From NCBI RefSeq assembly GCF_900110955.1, contig NZ_FOFR01000007.1:204859-268858 (forward strand): a stretch of 64,000 nucleotides of DNA, given 5' to 3'. Within the stretch, counting starts at the first letter, position 1; every line of letters starts with the position of its first letter. Below are positions 7,417-15,547 of the stretch, piece by piece. The position numbers and the translations under genes are program-made. A model generated the notes under the pieces. That model searched no databases, was not told the origin of the DNA, and worked only from the letters and a program-made list of their open reading frames with translations. This DNA is from Lentzea xinjiangensis (lineage in GTDB: Bacteria > Actinomycetota > Actinomycetes > Mycobacteriales > Pseudonocardiaceae).

Positions 7417-8062
7417 AGTCCGCGATCTCCTCCGGGCTCGCCTGCCGGGGGATGGCGAAGTCGCCCACCGGCACGATCTCGTTGCCGTCGGGGTCGTAGG
7501 CCAGCGGTGTGCCGATGATGCCGGGGTGCACGGCGTTGACGCGGATGCCGTCGCGGGCCAGCTCCTTGGCCGCCGCCCGCATCAGGCCGCGCAGCGCCCA
7601 CTTGCTGCTGCTGTAGGCGACGAGGCCCGGTGCGGCGGTGAGACCGGCGACGGAGTTGATGTTGACGATCGCACCGCCACCGGCCTTGCGCATCGACGGC
7701 GCCACGGCCCGGATGCCGAGCAACGCGCCGGTGAGGTTGGTGTCGAGCACCCGGCGGAACTCGTCGAGCGCGATGCTCTCGGTGGTGCCGACGCGCAGGT
7801 AGGCGGCGTTGTTGACCAGGACGTCCACCGGTCCGAAGCGGTCTTCCGCCGCAGTGATCGCCGCGGCCCAGTCGGACTCGCTGGTGACGTCGAGCCGCAC
7901 GCCCAGCGCCGGGCCGTCGAGCGAGGCGGCCAGGTCGCCGGCACCGGTGCGGGCGGCCACGACGGTGTTGGCGCCGGCCAGGGCGAACTGCGTGGACAGC
8001 GCGGTGCCGAGGGCGCCCGTGGCGCCGGTGACGAGGACGGTCTTGCCGGTGAAGTCGAACAC
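7325..8062 (-). CDS. SDR-family oxidoreductase
   Basis: 245 residues of classical SDR architecture: cofactor motif TGATGALGTAL, NNAAY (NNAG equivalent), catalytic Ser in NINSVAGL and YSSSK (YxxxK), and a C-terminal GTELLADGGF. NAD(P) preference is not clear. GTG 8062 is chosen because AAGGAG lies 6 nt upstream. It is the second gene of an operon with the oxidoreductase at 8089-8946, both divergent from the TetR at 9037. The substrate cannot be inferred. Confidence 0.9.
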   Translation of the reverse strand: MFDFTGKTVLVTGATGALGTALSTQFALAGANTVVAARTGAGDLAASLDGPALGVRLDVTSESDWAAAITAAEDRFGPVDVLVNNAAYLRVGTTESIALDEFRRVLDTNLTGALLGIRAVAPSMRKAGGGAIVNINSVAGLTAAPGLVAYSSSKWALRGLMRAAAKELARDGIRVNAVHPGIIGTPLAYDPDGNEIVPVGDFAIPRQASPEEIADFTLFAASDQARFATGTELLADGGFLLGPVA

Positions 8063-8088
8063 GGCTTGCTCCTTCAGGTTCGTGCCGG

Positions 8089-8946
8089 TCAGTTGGCGGA
8101 GCTGAGGGTGTCGTCGGCGTCGGTGGAGCGGGCGAGGTCGCGGCCTGCCCGCATCGCGTCGAGGCGGCCCTGCAGCGCGGCGGTTCCGAGCGCGTAGGCG
8201 TCCGATCCCAGGGTCAGGCGCAGCGGTGCGTCGGCCCGGTCGGCGGCGGCGATGATCGCGGCGGCGATCTTCTGGGGGTCGCCGGGCACGGGCAGCGGCG
8301 GCAGTTCGCCGGAGAAGACGCGGCGGAGCTGTCCGGACGGGCCGTCGGCGTACTCGGGCAGCGCCGCGCCGAGCACCGCGGCGCCCACGCCGAAGTTGGT
8401 GCGGGCGAAACCGGGCTCGACCAGCGTCACGCCGATGCCGAACGGCGCCAGCTCGGCGGCCGCCGACTCCCAGAAGCCCTCGATGCCCCACTTGGTCGCG
8501 TGGTAGAGGCTCATGGCGGGGAAGGCGACCTGGCCGCCGATGCTCGCGAGCTGGATGAACCGCCCACCGCCCTGGCCGCGCAGGTGCGGCGTGGCGGCGC
8601 GGGCGAGCTGGATCGAGCCCGTCAGGTTCGTGGCGATCTGCCGGTCGACCTGCTCGTCGGTCAGCTCCTCCGCCGCGCCGAACAGCCCGTACCCGGCGTT
8701 GGACACGACCACGTCGATCCGTCCGAGCTCGGCGAACGCGCGGCCGACCACCTCCCGCACCGCGGCCGTGTCGGTGACGTCGAGGCGGGCGCGCCAGAGC
8801 CGGTCGCCGTGGCGGGCGGCGAGGTCGTCGAGCGCCTCCAGCCGGCGGGCGGTGGCGGCGACCCGGTCGCCGCGCTCGAGAAGCTGCTCGGTGAGTTCGC
8901 GGCCGAAGCCGGACGACGTGCCGGTGATGAACCAGGTGCGGGTCAT
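8089..8946 (-). CDS. SDR-family oxidoreductase
   Basis: 285 residues: TGTSSGFGREL cofactor motif, SNAGYG, LASIGGQ with catalytic Ser, and YHATKWGIEG (YxxxK). This is the classical SDR group often annotated as oxidoreductase/ketoacyl reductase-like. ATG 8946 follows GAGGAG at 6 nt. It is the first gene of a two-gene SDR operon, and the 90-bp gap to the divergent TetR holds inverted repeats. Two tandem SDRs under one TetR suggest successive redox steps on one xenobiotic or lipid, but that is inference. Confidence 0.92.
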   Translation of the reverse strand: MTRTWFITGTSSGFGRELTEQLLERGDRVAATARRLEALDDLAARHGDRLWRARLDVTDTAAVREVVGRAFAELGRIDVVVSNAGYGLFGAAEELTDEQVDRQIATNLTGSIQLARAATPHLRGQGGGRFIQLASIGGQVAFPAMSLYHATKWGIEGFWESAAAELAPFGIGVTLVEPGFARTNFGVGAAVLGAALPEYADGPSGQLRRVFSGELPPLPVPGDPQKIAAAIIAAADRADAPLRLTLGSDAYALGTAALQGRLDAMRAGRDLARSTDADDTLSSAN

Positions 8947-8970
8947 GTCTGCTCCTCGGTAGGTAACTAA

Positions 8971-9015
8971 CTAGATACATTCGTACACGTGTCGACGGCA
9001 CATGTAAATATCTAG
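8971..9015. promoter_or_regulatory. Inverted repeats in the SDR/TetR divergent promoter
   Basis: CTAGATA (8971-8977) and TATCTAG (9009-9015) form a 7-bp inverted repeat. Inside lie ACATTCGTACACGTGT-type palindromes, with ACACGTGT exact at 8985-8992 and TACAT/ATGTA at 8976-8980 and 9002-9006. This AT-rich island in a GC-rich region is the probable control site for both directions. Which repeat the TetR uses cannot be decided by eye. Confidence 0.45.
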
Positions 9016-9036
9016 ATGGTTATGTACGATCGGCGC

Positions 9037-9609
9037 ATGCCACCCGACGCCACGGAGACCAAGCGGCGCCTCATGAAGGCCGCTATCGACGAGTTCGCCG
9101 CGCACGGCCTCGCGGGAGCGCGGGTCGACCGCATCGCCGAGCAGGCCTCGGCGAACAAGCGGTCGATCTACATGCACTTCGGCACCAAGGAGGAGCTGTT
9201 CGACCGGGTCGTCGGCGACGCCATGGCCGAGCTGGGGCGCGCGGTCGCGATCGACGCGGGTGACCTCCCCCGCTACGCCGGCGCGCTGTTCGCGCAACTG
9301 GAACAGCGCCCGCACGTGCGCCGGCTGTACCTGTGGGCGGGGCTGGAGCGCCAGCAGCCCGTCGAGGCCGAGGTCGCGGAGTACCGGCGCAACGTGGCCG
9401 CGATCTCCGCCGCCCAGCGGGCGGGCTCCGTCCGGTCCGACATCCCGGCGATCGAGCTGCTGGCCATGGTGGTCGCGCTGGTGATCAGCTGGGACACCGC
9501 GTCCTGGTCGTTGAAGGCGTTGCGAGAGGACTCCTTCCCCGGCCGCCAGGCTGCGGTGGAAGCCGCCGTCGCAGGTCTCGCCCGGCCCTCATTTGCTCAA
9601 CCGTGCTAA
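9037..9609 (+). CDS. TetR-family regulator divergent from SDR operon
   Basis: 190 residues from ATG 9037 (MPPDATETKRRLMKAAIDEF). The HTH spans about 10-55, with the ANKRSIYMHFGTKEELFDRVV recognition segment. The C-terminal domain carries an AGLERQQPVEAEVAEYR stretch that aligns with the TetR at 4129-4716 (ARLERRPTGYLVAESERRD), so the two are related paralogues. Earlier ATGs at 9016 and 9022 are in frame but fall inside the regulatory repeats. It probably represses the divergent SDR pair. Confidence 0.88.
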   Translation: MPPDATETKRRLMKAAIDEFAAHGLAGARVDRIAEQASANKRSIYMHFGTKEELFDRVVGDAMAELGRAVAIDAGDLPRYAGALFAQLEQRPHVRRLYLWAGLERQQPVEAEVAEYRRNVAAISAAQRAGSVRSDIPAIELLAMVVALVISWDTASWSLKALREDSFPGRQAAVEAAVAGLARPSFAQPC

Positions 9610-9610
9610 C

Positions 9611-9630
9611 TTTTGCTCATGCGAGCAAAA
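9611..9630. promoter_or_regulatory. Operator overlapping a leaderless start
   Basis: TTTTGCTC (9611-9618) and GAGCAAAA (9623-9630) form a perfect 8-bp inverted repeat around the ATG at 9619. A half-site TTTGCTCA lies at 9592-9599. A TAACTT -10 box (9607-9612) ends 6 nt before the ATG. A regulator bound here would block transcription start directly, so autorepression by the encoded TetR is the simple reading. Confidence 0.65.
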
Positions 9631-10185
9631 TCCGTGACGGAGCAGGCCAGGCGGGCGCAGATCATGTCGGCGGCCATCGCCACGATCGCGGAGCTCGACT
9701 ACGCCGAGACGTCGTTCAAGGCGATCGCGGCGCGCGCGGGGCTGAGCAGCACCGGGCTGATCTCGTACCACTTCCGCAACAAGCAGGAACTCGTCGACGT
9801 CGTGTTCGCCGACGTCCTCGAACGCTTCCAGGGCTTCGTCACCGCGCGCCTGGGCCAGCCCAGCCCGCGTGACGAGCTGCGGGCGTTCCTGGTCGCCAAC
9901 GTGGCGTTCCTGCGGGAGCACCGCGCCGACATGCTCGCGTTCCTGCGGATCAGGGCACACGCGGCGGTGACCGATGGGGGCATCGCCGACTCGGACCACG
10001 TCGCACTCGCCGCGCTGCTTCGCCAGGGGCAGGACGCCGGCGAGTTCCGCGCGTTCGACCCGGACGTGATGGCGGTGTTCATCCTGGCGATGCGCAACGG
10101 CGTCGTGCTGCGGTCCGGGGCACTCGACCTCGACGTCTGCGAGAGGGAACTGGTCGCGGCCGTCGAGCTGGCCACGGGAGGGTAG
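9619..10185 (+). CDS. TetR-family regulator
   Basis: 188 residues. The HTH covers about 8-52 (AAIATIAELDYAETSFKAIAARAGLSSTGLISYHFRNKQELV), followed by an alpha-helical ligand domain. The ATG at 9619 sits inside a perfect palindrome and 6 nt after a TAACTT box, so the mRNA is predicted to be leaderless and autoregulated. It is directly followed, after 2 nt, by the secreted carboxylesterase, which probably belongs to the same transcript. Its ligand may be an ester or the hydrolysis product, inferred from the pairing. Confidence 0.88.
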   Translation: MRAKSVTEQARRAQIMSAAIATIAELDYAETSFKAIAARAGLSSTGLISYHFRNKQELVDVVFADVLERFQGFVTARLGQPSPRDELRAFLVANVAFLREHRADMLAFLRIRAHAAVTDGGIADSDHVALAALLRQGQDAGEFRAFDPDVMAVFILAMRNGVVLRSGALDLDVCERELVAAVELATGG

Positions 10186-10187
10186 GC

Positions 10188-11684
10188 ATGCGTCTGCCGA
10201 CGTTGCTGTTGACCGCATTTCTGCTGGTGAGCGCGTGCGGGAAGGGGGAGGCGATGCCCTCAGACGTCGTCACGACCGACACAGGCCGGGTCCGGGGCGA
10301 GGTGCGGGACTCGCACCTCGTGTTCCAGGGCATCCCGTACGCCCGCGCGTCGCGCTGGGAGCCGCCGGTCCGCGCCGCGTCGTGGGACGGCGTGCGGGAC
10401 GCGCTGGCACCCGGCAGCCCGTGCCCGCAGGTCGGGTCCGGCTACTCGGAGACGAAGAGCACGAACGAGGACTGCCTGTTCGCGAACGTCATGACACCGT
10501 CCACCTCGGGCCGCAGGCCGGTGCTGGTGTGGATCCACGGTGACGGCGCCATCGGGGCCGGCCACCACTTCCACGCCGAACGCCTCGCACGGCAGGGGGA
10601 CGTCGTCGTGGTGACGTTCAACTACCGGATGGGCGTGTTCGGCGGCTTCGGCCTGCCCGGCCTGCCGCATTCCGGCGAGTTCGGGCTGCTGGACCAGCGG
10701 GCGGCGCTGGAGTGGGTGCGGCGCAACGTCTCCGGCTTCGGCGGCGATCCGGGCAACGTGACGCTGTTCGGGGTGTCGTTCGGCGCGACGGCCGTGAGCG
10801 CGCACCTGATCGCCCAGAAGTCCGCGCGGCAGCCGTTGTTCCACAAGGCGATCCTGCACAGCTCCTTCACGCTGGTGGACGTGCCGAAGGGCGCCTGGTT
10901 CCCGGACCTGGAGGCGTTGCCGTCACTGGCGTGGCGGCCGGTGGCGGAGATCGAGGAGATCGGCGCGGCGATCACGGGTGAGCTGGGCTGCGCGGACCTG
11001 GCGTGCCTGCGGGCGCTCCCCGCCGCCACCCTGCTGGAGCACCCGCAGATCATGAACATCTTCCAGCCGGTCGGGTACGGCGGGTCCGTGCTGCCGGAGC
11101 CGCCGGCGCAGTCGCTGGAGACCGGGGCGTTCTCGCCGGTGCCGATGCTCGCCGGAGCCACGCGCGACGAACACAACAGCTTCGTCGGGCTGTTCCGGCC
11201 GGACCCGATGTCCGCGGACGACTACTCGCGGCTGGTGCGGGAGGCGTTCCCGGAGCGGGCCGCTGAGGTCGAGCGGGAGTACCCGGTGAGTGCCTACGCG
11301 TCAGCGAAGCAGGCGTGGGCCGCGCTGCTGACCGACCGCGTGTGGGCGAGGGCGACGTTCCGGCAGAACACCTTGTACGCGCGTCACGCGCCCGTGTACG
11401 CGTTCGAGTTCGCGGACCGTGGCGCGGCCACGGACCCGTCGTTCCCGACGGAACTGCACGGCGCGAACCACTCATCGGACATCGACTACCTGTTCCCGGA
11501 TCGCGACTTCGCCAAGGACCGCGGGCTGTCCGATCACATGATCAGAACGTGGACGGACTTCGCCCGCACCGGGACACCGGGATGGCCGCGGTTCTCCGCA
11601 GGGCAGTACGTGCAGTCGCTGGCACCGGGGGCGATCGGACCGGTCGACTACGCGGCCGAGCACAGACTGGCGTTCTGGGACTAG
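10188..11684 (+). CDS. Lipoprotein carboxylesterase (type B esterase family)
   Basis: 498 residues. The signal peptide with lipobox LVSAC puts lipidated Cys17 at the outer face of the membrane. The type B carboxylesterase fold follows: QGIPYA near residue 47, EDCLFANV at 94-101, nucleophile Ser197 in GVSFGA, and a His candidate in ELHGANHSSDIDYLF. The oxyanion motif reads HGDG instead of the usual HGGG, and the nucleophile elbow is GVSFG rather than GESAG, so substrate range may be shifted. ATG 10188 follows GGAGG. It is cotranscribed with the TetR upstream. Confidence 0.9.
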   Translation: MRLPTLLLTAFLLVSACGKGEAMPSDVVTTDTGRVRGEVRDSHLVFQGIPYARASRWEPPVRAASWDGVRDALAPGSPCPQVGSGYSETKSTNEDCLFANVMTPSTSGRRPVLVWIHGDGAIGAGHHFHAERLARQGDVVVVTFNYRMGVFGGFGLPGLPHSGEFGLLDQRAALEWVRRNVSGFGGDPGNVTLFGVSFGATAVSAHLIAQKSARQPLFHKAILHSSFTLVDVPKGAWFPDLEALPSLAWRPVAEIEEIGAAITGELGCADLACLRALPAATLLEHPQIMNIFQPVGYGGSVLPEPPAQSLETGAFSPVPMLAGATRDEHNSFVGLFRPDPMSADDYSRLVREAFPERAAEVEREYPVSAYASAKQAWAALLTDRVWARATFRQNTLYARHAPVYAFEFADRGAATDPSFPTELHGANHSSDIDYLFPDRDFAKDRGLSDHMIRTWTDFARTGTPGWPRFSAGQYVQSLAPGAIGPVDYAAEHRLAFWD

Positions 11685-11734
11685 CTCTCCCCCGCTCACA
11701 CCACGCTGAGTGGCCAGTGGCTACTCTGGATGAC

Positions 11735-12106
11735 GTGCCCGGCACCCGCAGCTCGCGAACCCGCGCGTACCTCGCGCGGGTTTTCGCCGTGCTCGCGCTG
11801 GTCGCCGGTGTCGCGATGATGCAGGGCACCCCGTGCGAGACCGAGTTCGCCTGGACCGCGCAGTGCCCGACGTCGAGCACCCACGCCGTCGTCCACTCCG
11901 GCCAGGCCGACGACTCCGGGCTGATCGAGGGCATCCTCGTGGCGGGCGCCTGCCTCGTGGTGGCGCTCGCGGTGCTCATCGGGTTCGCCGTGCTGCGGCG
12001 GTCCTCCTCGTTCCGGGCGCCGGCGATGCGCCTGCCCTCTGCGCTGCCTCCCCCTTCACGCCGGCTGGAAGTGCGGCTGGCGCAGCTCTGCGTGCTGCGG
12101 GCCTAG
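11735..12106 (+). CDS. Two-pass membrane protein with paired extracytoplasmic cysteines
   Basis: 123 residues. A first hydrophobic helix lies at about 13-30 (VFAVLALVAGVAMM). An outside loop carries two Cys (PCETEFAWTAQC). A second helix spans about 62-83 (LIEGILVAGACLVVALAVLIGFAVL), and the basic C-tail ends LCVLRA. Small actinobacterial membrane proteins with an LCVLRx end (DUF6153-like, from memory) look similar. GTG 11735 sits 7 nt after a TACTCT box with no ribosome site, so it is probably leaderless. Its place just before DsbA and VKOR suggests a link to disulfide chemistry. Confidence 0.65.
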   Translation: MPGTRSSRTRAYLARVFAVLALVAGVAMMQGTPCETEFAWTAQCPTSSTHAVVHSGQADDSGLIEGILVAGACLVVALAVLIGFAVLRRSSSFRAPAMRLPSALPPPSRRLEVRLAQLCVLRA

Positions 12107-12160
12107 GCCGAACCCGTTCTGCGGTTCGGTCCGTCCCGCCTTCGTGGAGGTTTCTTCGCC

Positions 12161-12757
12161 ATGTCCAAGAACGCCCGCCTGTCCCTGGTCATCATCGCCG
12201 TCGTGGCGGTGGTGGTCGCCGGTTTCCTCCTGTTCACCCGCAACGACACCACCGCGGCTCCCCAGTCCGCCGGCGGCGGGGTGACCGTCGTCGAGTACCT
12301 CGACCTCGAATGCCCGTCCTGCCGCGCCGCCCACCCCGGCGTGGAGCGGCTCAAGACCGAGTACGGCGAGCGCGTCACGTTCGACGTGCGGCACTTCCCC
12401 ATCCCCAGCCACCGCAACGCCGAGCTCGCCGCCGTCGCGGTCGAGGCGGCCGGCGCCGGGGGCAAGCGGGACGACATGATCCGGCTGATGTTCGACGCGC
12501 AGCAGGAATGGGGCGGGCAGCAGACGTCCCAGCGCGCGGTGTTCGCCGGGTTCGCGCAGCAGCTCGGGCTCGACGCGGCCGCGTTCGAGAAGGCGCTGGA
12601 CGACCCGGCGCTGCGCGAGCGGGTGCTCGCCCAGCGCGCGGAGGGCAGCAAGGCCGGGGTGACGGGCACGCCGACGTTCTTCATCAACGGCACCAAGTTC
12701 ACCGGCGCGCCCTCCTACGACGCGCTGAAGAAGGCGATCGAGCGGGAGCTCTCGTGA
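12161..12757 (+). CDS. DsbA-like thiol:disulfide oxidase, membrane-anchored
   Basis: 198 residues. One N-terminal helix (about 8-25) anchors it. The thioredoxin-fold domain has active-site Cys51-Pro-Ser-Cys54 in EYLDLECPSCRAAHP, a DsbA-type helical insert, and the cis-proline loop VTGTPTFFINGT. It matches the DsbA/DSBA_Thioredoxin_4 group found in actinobacteria, which oxidises exported proteins. GTGGAGG lies 10 nt before the ATG. The stop overlaps the GTG of the VKOR gene, its expected re-oxidising partner. Confidence 0.92.
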   Translation: MSKNARLSLVIIAVVAVVVAGFLLFTRNDTTAAPQSAGGGVTVVEYLDLECPSCRAAHPGVERLKTEYGERVTFDVRHFPIPSHRNAELAAVAVEAAGAGGKRDDMIRLMFDAQQEWGGQQTSQRAVFAGFAQQLGLDAAAFEKALDDPALRERVLAQRAEGSKAGVTGTPTFFINGTKFTGAPSYDALKKAIERELS

Positions 12758-13290
12758 ACCGGATCGTCGCGGGGGTCCTCGCGGTCGGCGGGGCCGTCGG
12801 CCTGCTCGCCTCGGCCGTGCTGACGATCGAGAAGATCGCGCTGCTCAAGGACCCGTTCTACGTGCCGACGTGCAGCATCAACCCGGTGCTGAGCTGCGGC
12901 TCCATCATGACGACGCCGCAGGCGGAGCTGTTCGGGTTCCCCAACCCGCTGCTCGGCATCGCCGGGTTCGCGGTGGTGACGACACTCGGCGTCGTGCTGC
13001 TCACGGGCGTGGAGCTGCCGTCGTGGATCTGGATCGGGCTGCAGGTGGGCACCACCGCCGGCGTGCTGCTCGTGCACTGGCTCATCTACCAGTCGCTGTA
13101 CGAGATCGGCGCGCTGTGCCCGTACTGCATGGTCGTGTGGGCCGTGACGATCCCGATCTTCTGGTACACGACGCTGCGCAACATCCGCCCGGCGTTCCAG
13201 TACCACACGGTCGTGTTGATCCTGTGGTACCTGCTGATCGCCGCGGGGGTGTTGCAGGCGTTCTGGTTCTACTGGTCGTCGCTGGTCTAG
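12754..13290 (+). CDS. Vitamin K epoxide reductase (VKOR) family protein
   Basis: 178 residues with about five membrane helices. The redox centre Cys122-Pro-Tyr-Cys125 and the loop pair Cys40/Cys48 (CSINPVLSCGSIM) are the four Cys conserved in bacterial VKOR, which passes electrons from DsbA to menaquinone. In Mycobacterium the same DsbA-VKOR pairing replaces DsbB. The GTG start overlaps the DsbA stop, so the two are coupled. The stop overlaps the convergent XRE gene. Confidence 0.94.
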   Translation: MNRIVAGVLAVGGAVGLLASAVLTIEKIALLKDPFYVPTCSINPVLSCGSIMTTPQAELFGFPNPLLGIAGFAVVTTLGVVLLTGVELPSWIWIGLQVGTTAGVLLVHWLIYQSLYEIGALCPYCMVVWAVTIPIFWYTTLRNIRPAFQYHTVVLILWYLLIAAGVLQAFWFYWSSLV

Positions 13291-14129
13291 AGCCGGGCGC
13301 CGGGGCCGAGGACGTTCAGCAGCGCGAGCGCCTCGGCCCCGGGAGACCCCAGCGGGGCGCTGTAGAGCACCAGGTGCTGGTCGCGGTCGGTGAGCGTGAG
13401 CGAGTCGCAGTCGACGGTGACCTCACCGACGAGCGGGTGCCGGAACGTCTTGGTGAGTGCCGGTGAGGCCTGCACGTCGTTGCGCTCCCAGAGCCGGGCG
13501 AAGTCGGCGCTGCCGGCGCGCAGCTCCTCGACCAGTTCCGCCACCGCGGGATCGGCCGGGTAGCGGGCGAGCGTGGCCCGCAGCTGCATGACGACGTGCA
13601 GCCGGAACTCGGCGGCGTCGGAGATCCCGTAGAGGGGTTTGTCCGGTGGCGTCCGGTCCAGGAACGCGCGGCGGGCGAGGTTGCGGTCCCGCGGGTCGAG
13701 CAGGGCGAAGTCCTCCATGAGCGCGGCCGCGAGGTCGTTCCACGCGAGCACCTCGAACACGGCGGAGGTCACGAACCCGGCAGTCTGCGGCAGTCGTTCC
13801 AGCAGCGCGAGGATGCTCGGGCGGACGTCGCGCCGGTGCACCCGGCCGCGGGTCGGCGCGGTGCCAGCGAGGAGGTGGAGGTGGTCCGACTCGGCGTCGG
13901 TGAGCCGCAGCGCGCCCGCGATGCCGGCGAGGACCTCGGCCGAGGGCCACGGTGCTCTGCCCTGCTCCAGCCGCACGTAGTACTCGGTGGAGATGTGGGC
14001 CAGGACCGCGACCTCCTCGCGGCGCAGCCCCGGTGTGCGGCGGCGCGGGCCGGACGGCAGGCCGACGTCCTCCGGCCGGAGGCGTTCGCGCCGGCTGCGC
14101 AGGAACGAGGCCAGCTCTTGCTTGCTCAT
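13287..14129 (-). CDS. XRE regulator with MmyB-like ligand domain
   Basis: 280 residues. The N-terminal HTH has the branch signature (ELASFLRSRRERL; RRRTPGLRREEVAVLAHISTEYYVRLEQG). The MmyB domain follows (FEVLAWNDLAAALMEDF; FARLWERNDVQASPALTKTFRHPLVGEV). It is a paralogue of the gene at 5891-6718. ATG 14129 is divergent from an SDR gene at 14216, and such divergent XRE/SDR pairs are a recurrent actinobacterial module in which the regulator responds to a fatty-acid-like ligand. Confidence 0.9.
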   Translation of the reverse strand: MSKQELASFLRSRRERLRPEDVGLPSGPRRRTPGLRREEVAVLAHISTEYYVRLEQGRAPWPSAEVLAGIAGALRLTDAESDHLHLLAGTAPTRGRVHRRDVRPSILALLERLPQTAGFVTSAVFEVLAWNDLAAALMEDFALLDPRDRNLARRAFLDRTPPDKPLYGISDAAEFRLHVVMQLRATLARYPADPAVAELVEELRAGSADFARLWERNDVQASPALTKTFRHPLVGEVTVDCDSLTLTDRDQHLVLYSAPLGSPGAEALALLNVLGPGARL

Positions 14130-14164
14130 ACCCCGAGTCTGCCCGCCGCGTGGCCGCGGAGCCT

Positions 14165-14179
14165 GGTACAGCCAGTACC
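14165..14179. promoter_or_regulatory. Inverted repeat between XRE and SDR genes
   Basis: GGTAC (14165-14169), AGCCA, GTACC (14175-14179) form a perfect 5-bp inverted repeat with a 5-bp spacer in the 86-bp divergent promoter. The size fits a dimeric HTH operator of the MmyB-type regulator. This is a weak call because the arms are short. Confidence 0.4.
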
Positions 14180-14215
14180 TGAATCCGGATCGGCGACCGC
14201 GCTGACATTGTCGGC

Positions 14216-14992
14216 ATGACCAACGCAACCGCACCCATCGGCCTCCTCACCGGCAAGGTCGTCCTCATCACCGGCGCCAGCCGCGGCATCGGGGCGGCCG
14301 CCGGCCGGCTGTTCGCCGCCGAGGGCGCCGCCGTCGTGCTCGCCGCCCGCGGCACCGACGCCCTCGACCGCCTCGTCGGCGAGATCCGCGCCGCCGGCGG
14401 TGTCGCGGACGCCGTGCCGCTCGACCTCGCCGACCGCGCGAGCATCCGCGCGGCGGTCGACCGCGTCGAGGAGCTGCACGGGCGGCTCGACGGCGCGTTC
14501 AACAACGGTGCCGTGATCCAGCAGCCCGGCCCGCTCGACACCACGAGCGACGAGGACATCGACAACCAGTTCGCCGTGAACTTCCGCTCGCACTGGACCG
14601 CCATGAACGCCGAGGCCGTGTTGATGCGCCGCGGCGGTGGCGGGGCGATCGTCAACACCTCGAGCATCGGCAGCCGCCGCGCCAACCCGGCCCTGCCCGC
14701 GTACGGGGCCATGAAGCGCGCGCTCAACAGCCTCACCGAGACCGCCGCGGTGACCTGGGCTCCCGAAGGCATCCGGGTCAACGGCATCACCCCCGGCGGC
14801 ACCGCCACGGAGATGATCGACGCGTGGGAGGAGGCGACCCCCGGCATCGTCGAGCGCATCACCGCGACGACCCCGCTCGGGCGCATGGCCGAGCCCCGCG
14901 AGGTGGCCGAGGCCGCCGCGTGGCTGCTCAGCGACCGCGCCTCGATGGTGACGGGCGCGATCGTGCCGGTCGACGGCGGCGCCGGCGCCTGA
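14216..14992 (+). CDS. SDR-family oxidoreductase
   Basis: 258 residues, classical SDR: TGASRGIGAAA cofactor loop, NNGAV in place of NNAG, VNTSSIGSRRA with catalytic Ser, and YGAMK (YxxxK), ending with the AMVTGAIVPVDGGAGA motif. A GAASRGIG-type loop with Arg favours NADP(H). It is divergent from the XRE regulator. No enzyme partner lies downstream, since the next gene runs the other way. Confidence 0.92.
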   Translation: MTNATAPIGLLTGKVVLITGASRGIGAAAGRLFAAEGAAVVLAARGTDALDRLVGEIRAAGGVADAVPLDLADRASIRAAVDRVEELHGRLDGAFNNGAVIQQPGPLDTTSDEDIDNQFAVNFRSHWTAMNAEAVLMRRGGGGAIVNTSSIGSRRANPALPAYGAMKRALNSLTETAAVTWAPEGIRVNGITPGGTATEMIDAWEEATPGIVERITATTPLGRMAEPREVAEAAAWLLSDRASMVTGAIVPVDGGAGA

Positions 14993-14998
14993 GCCCGT

Positions 14999-15547
14999 TC
15001 AGGCGCTCCTGCCGACCCCGAGCAGGTCCCGCAGGCCGGTGATGCCGGTGAAGTGGTGGCCGCGCATCCCGGCCCGCTCGGCCGCGCGGACGTTCTCCAG
15101 CCGGTCGTCCACGAACAGGATGTCGCCGCCGCCCAGCGCGTCCCGGCACCACTCGAACGCGCCGGGCTCGGGCTTCGCGTGCCCGATGCGGCAGGAGAAC
15201 CCGCGCACCTCGAACAGGTCGAGCCACTCGTAGGTGCGCTCGAAGTAGCGGGCGTGGTCCTCGGGGATGTTGGACAGCAGGGCGATCCGCCGGCCGGCGC
15301 CGTGCAGCTCGTGCAGCAGCGCGACCATCGCGTAGTCGACACGGCTCCAGCTGGCGACGTCCTTCTCGACCAGCGGTGGGTGACCCACGCGCGTCCAGTA
15401 CTCCTCGGCGGTGATGTCGCCACGGTCGTAGGCGGGGCGCTGTGCCCAGTAGGCGTCCCAGAACGACGGGTCGTCGCTCATCGTGGCCATGACCTCGGGT
15501 GACTGGTCGCGGGCGATCACACCGAACATGTCGAACAGCACGATCAT
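14999..15547 (-). CDS. HAD-superfamily hydrolase
   Basis: 182 residues. The nucleophile motif is degenerate: MIVLFDMFGVIARD has Asp6 but Met instead of the usual acid/base, in the DxxGV form typical of HAD-IA proteins such as YihX. Motif II is LLSNIPEDH, the Lys is in GHAKPEPG, and motif IV is ILFVDDRLENVRAA. A sugar-phosphate or nucleotide phosphatase is likely. The ATG at 15547 overlaps the stop of the DeoR gene (ATGA), so the regulator and phosphatase form one operon. Confidence 0.85.
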   Translation of the reverse strand: MIVLFDMFGVIARDQSPEVMATMSDDPSFWDAYWAQRPAYDRGDITAEEYWTRVGHPPLVEKDVASWSRVDYAMVALLHELHGAGRRIALLSNIPEDHARYFERTYEWLDLFEVRGFSCRIGHAKPEPGAFEWCRDALGGGDILFVDDRLENVRAAERAGMRGHHFTGITGLRDLLGVGRSA

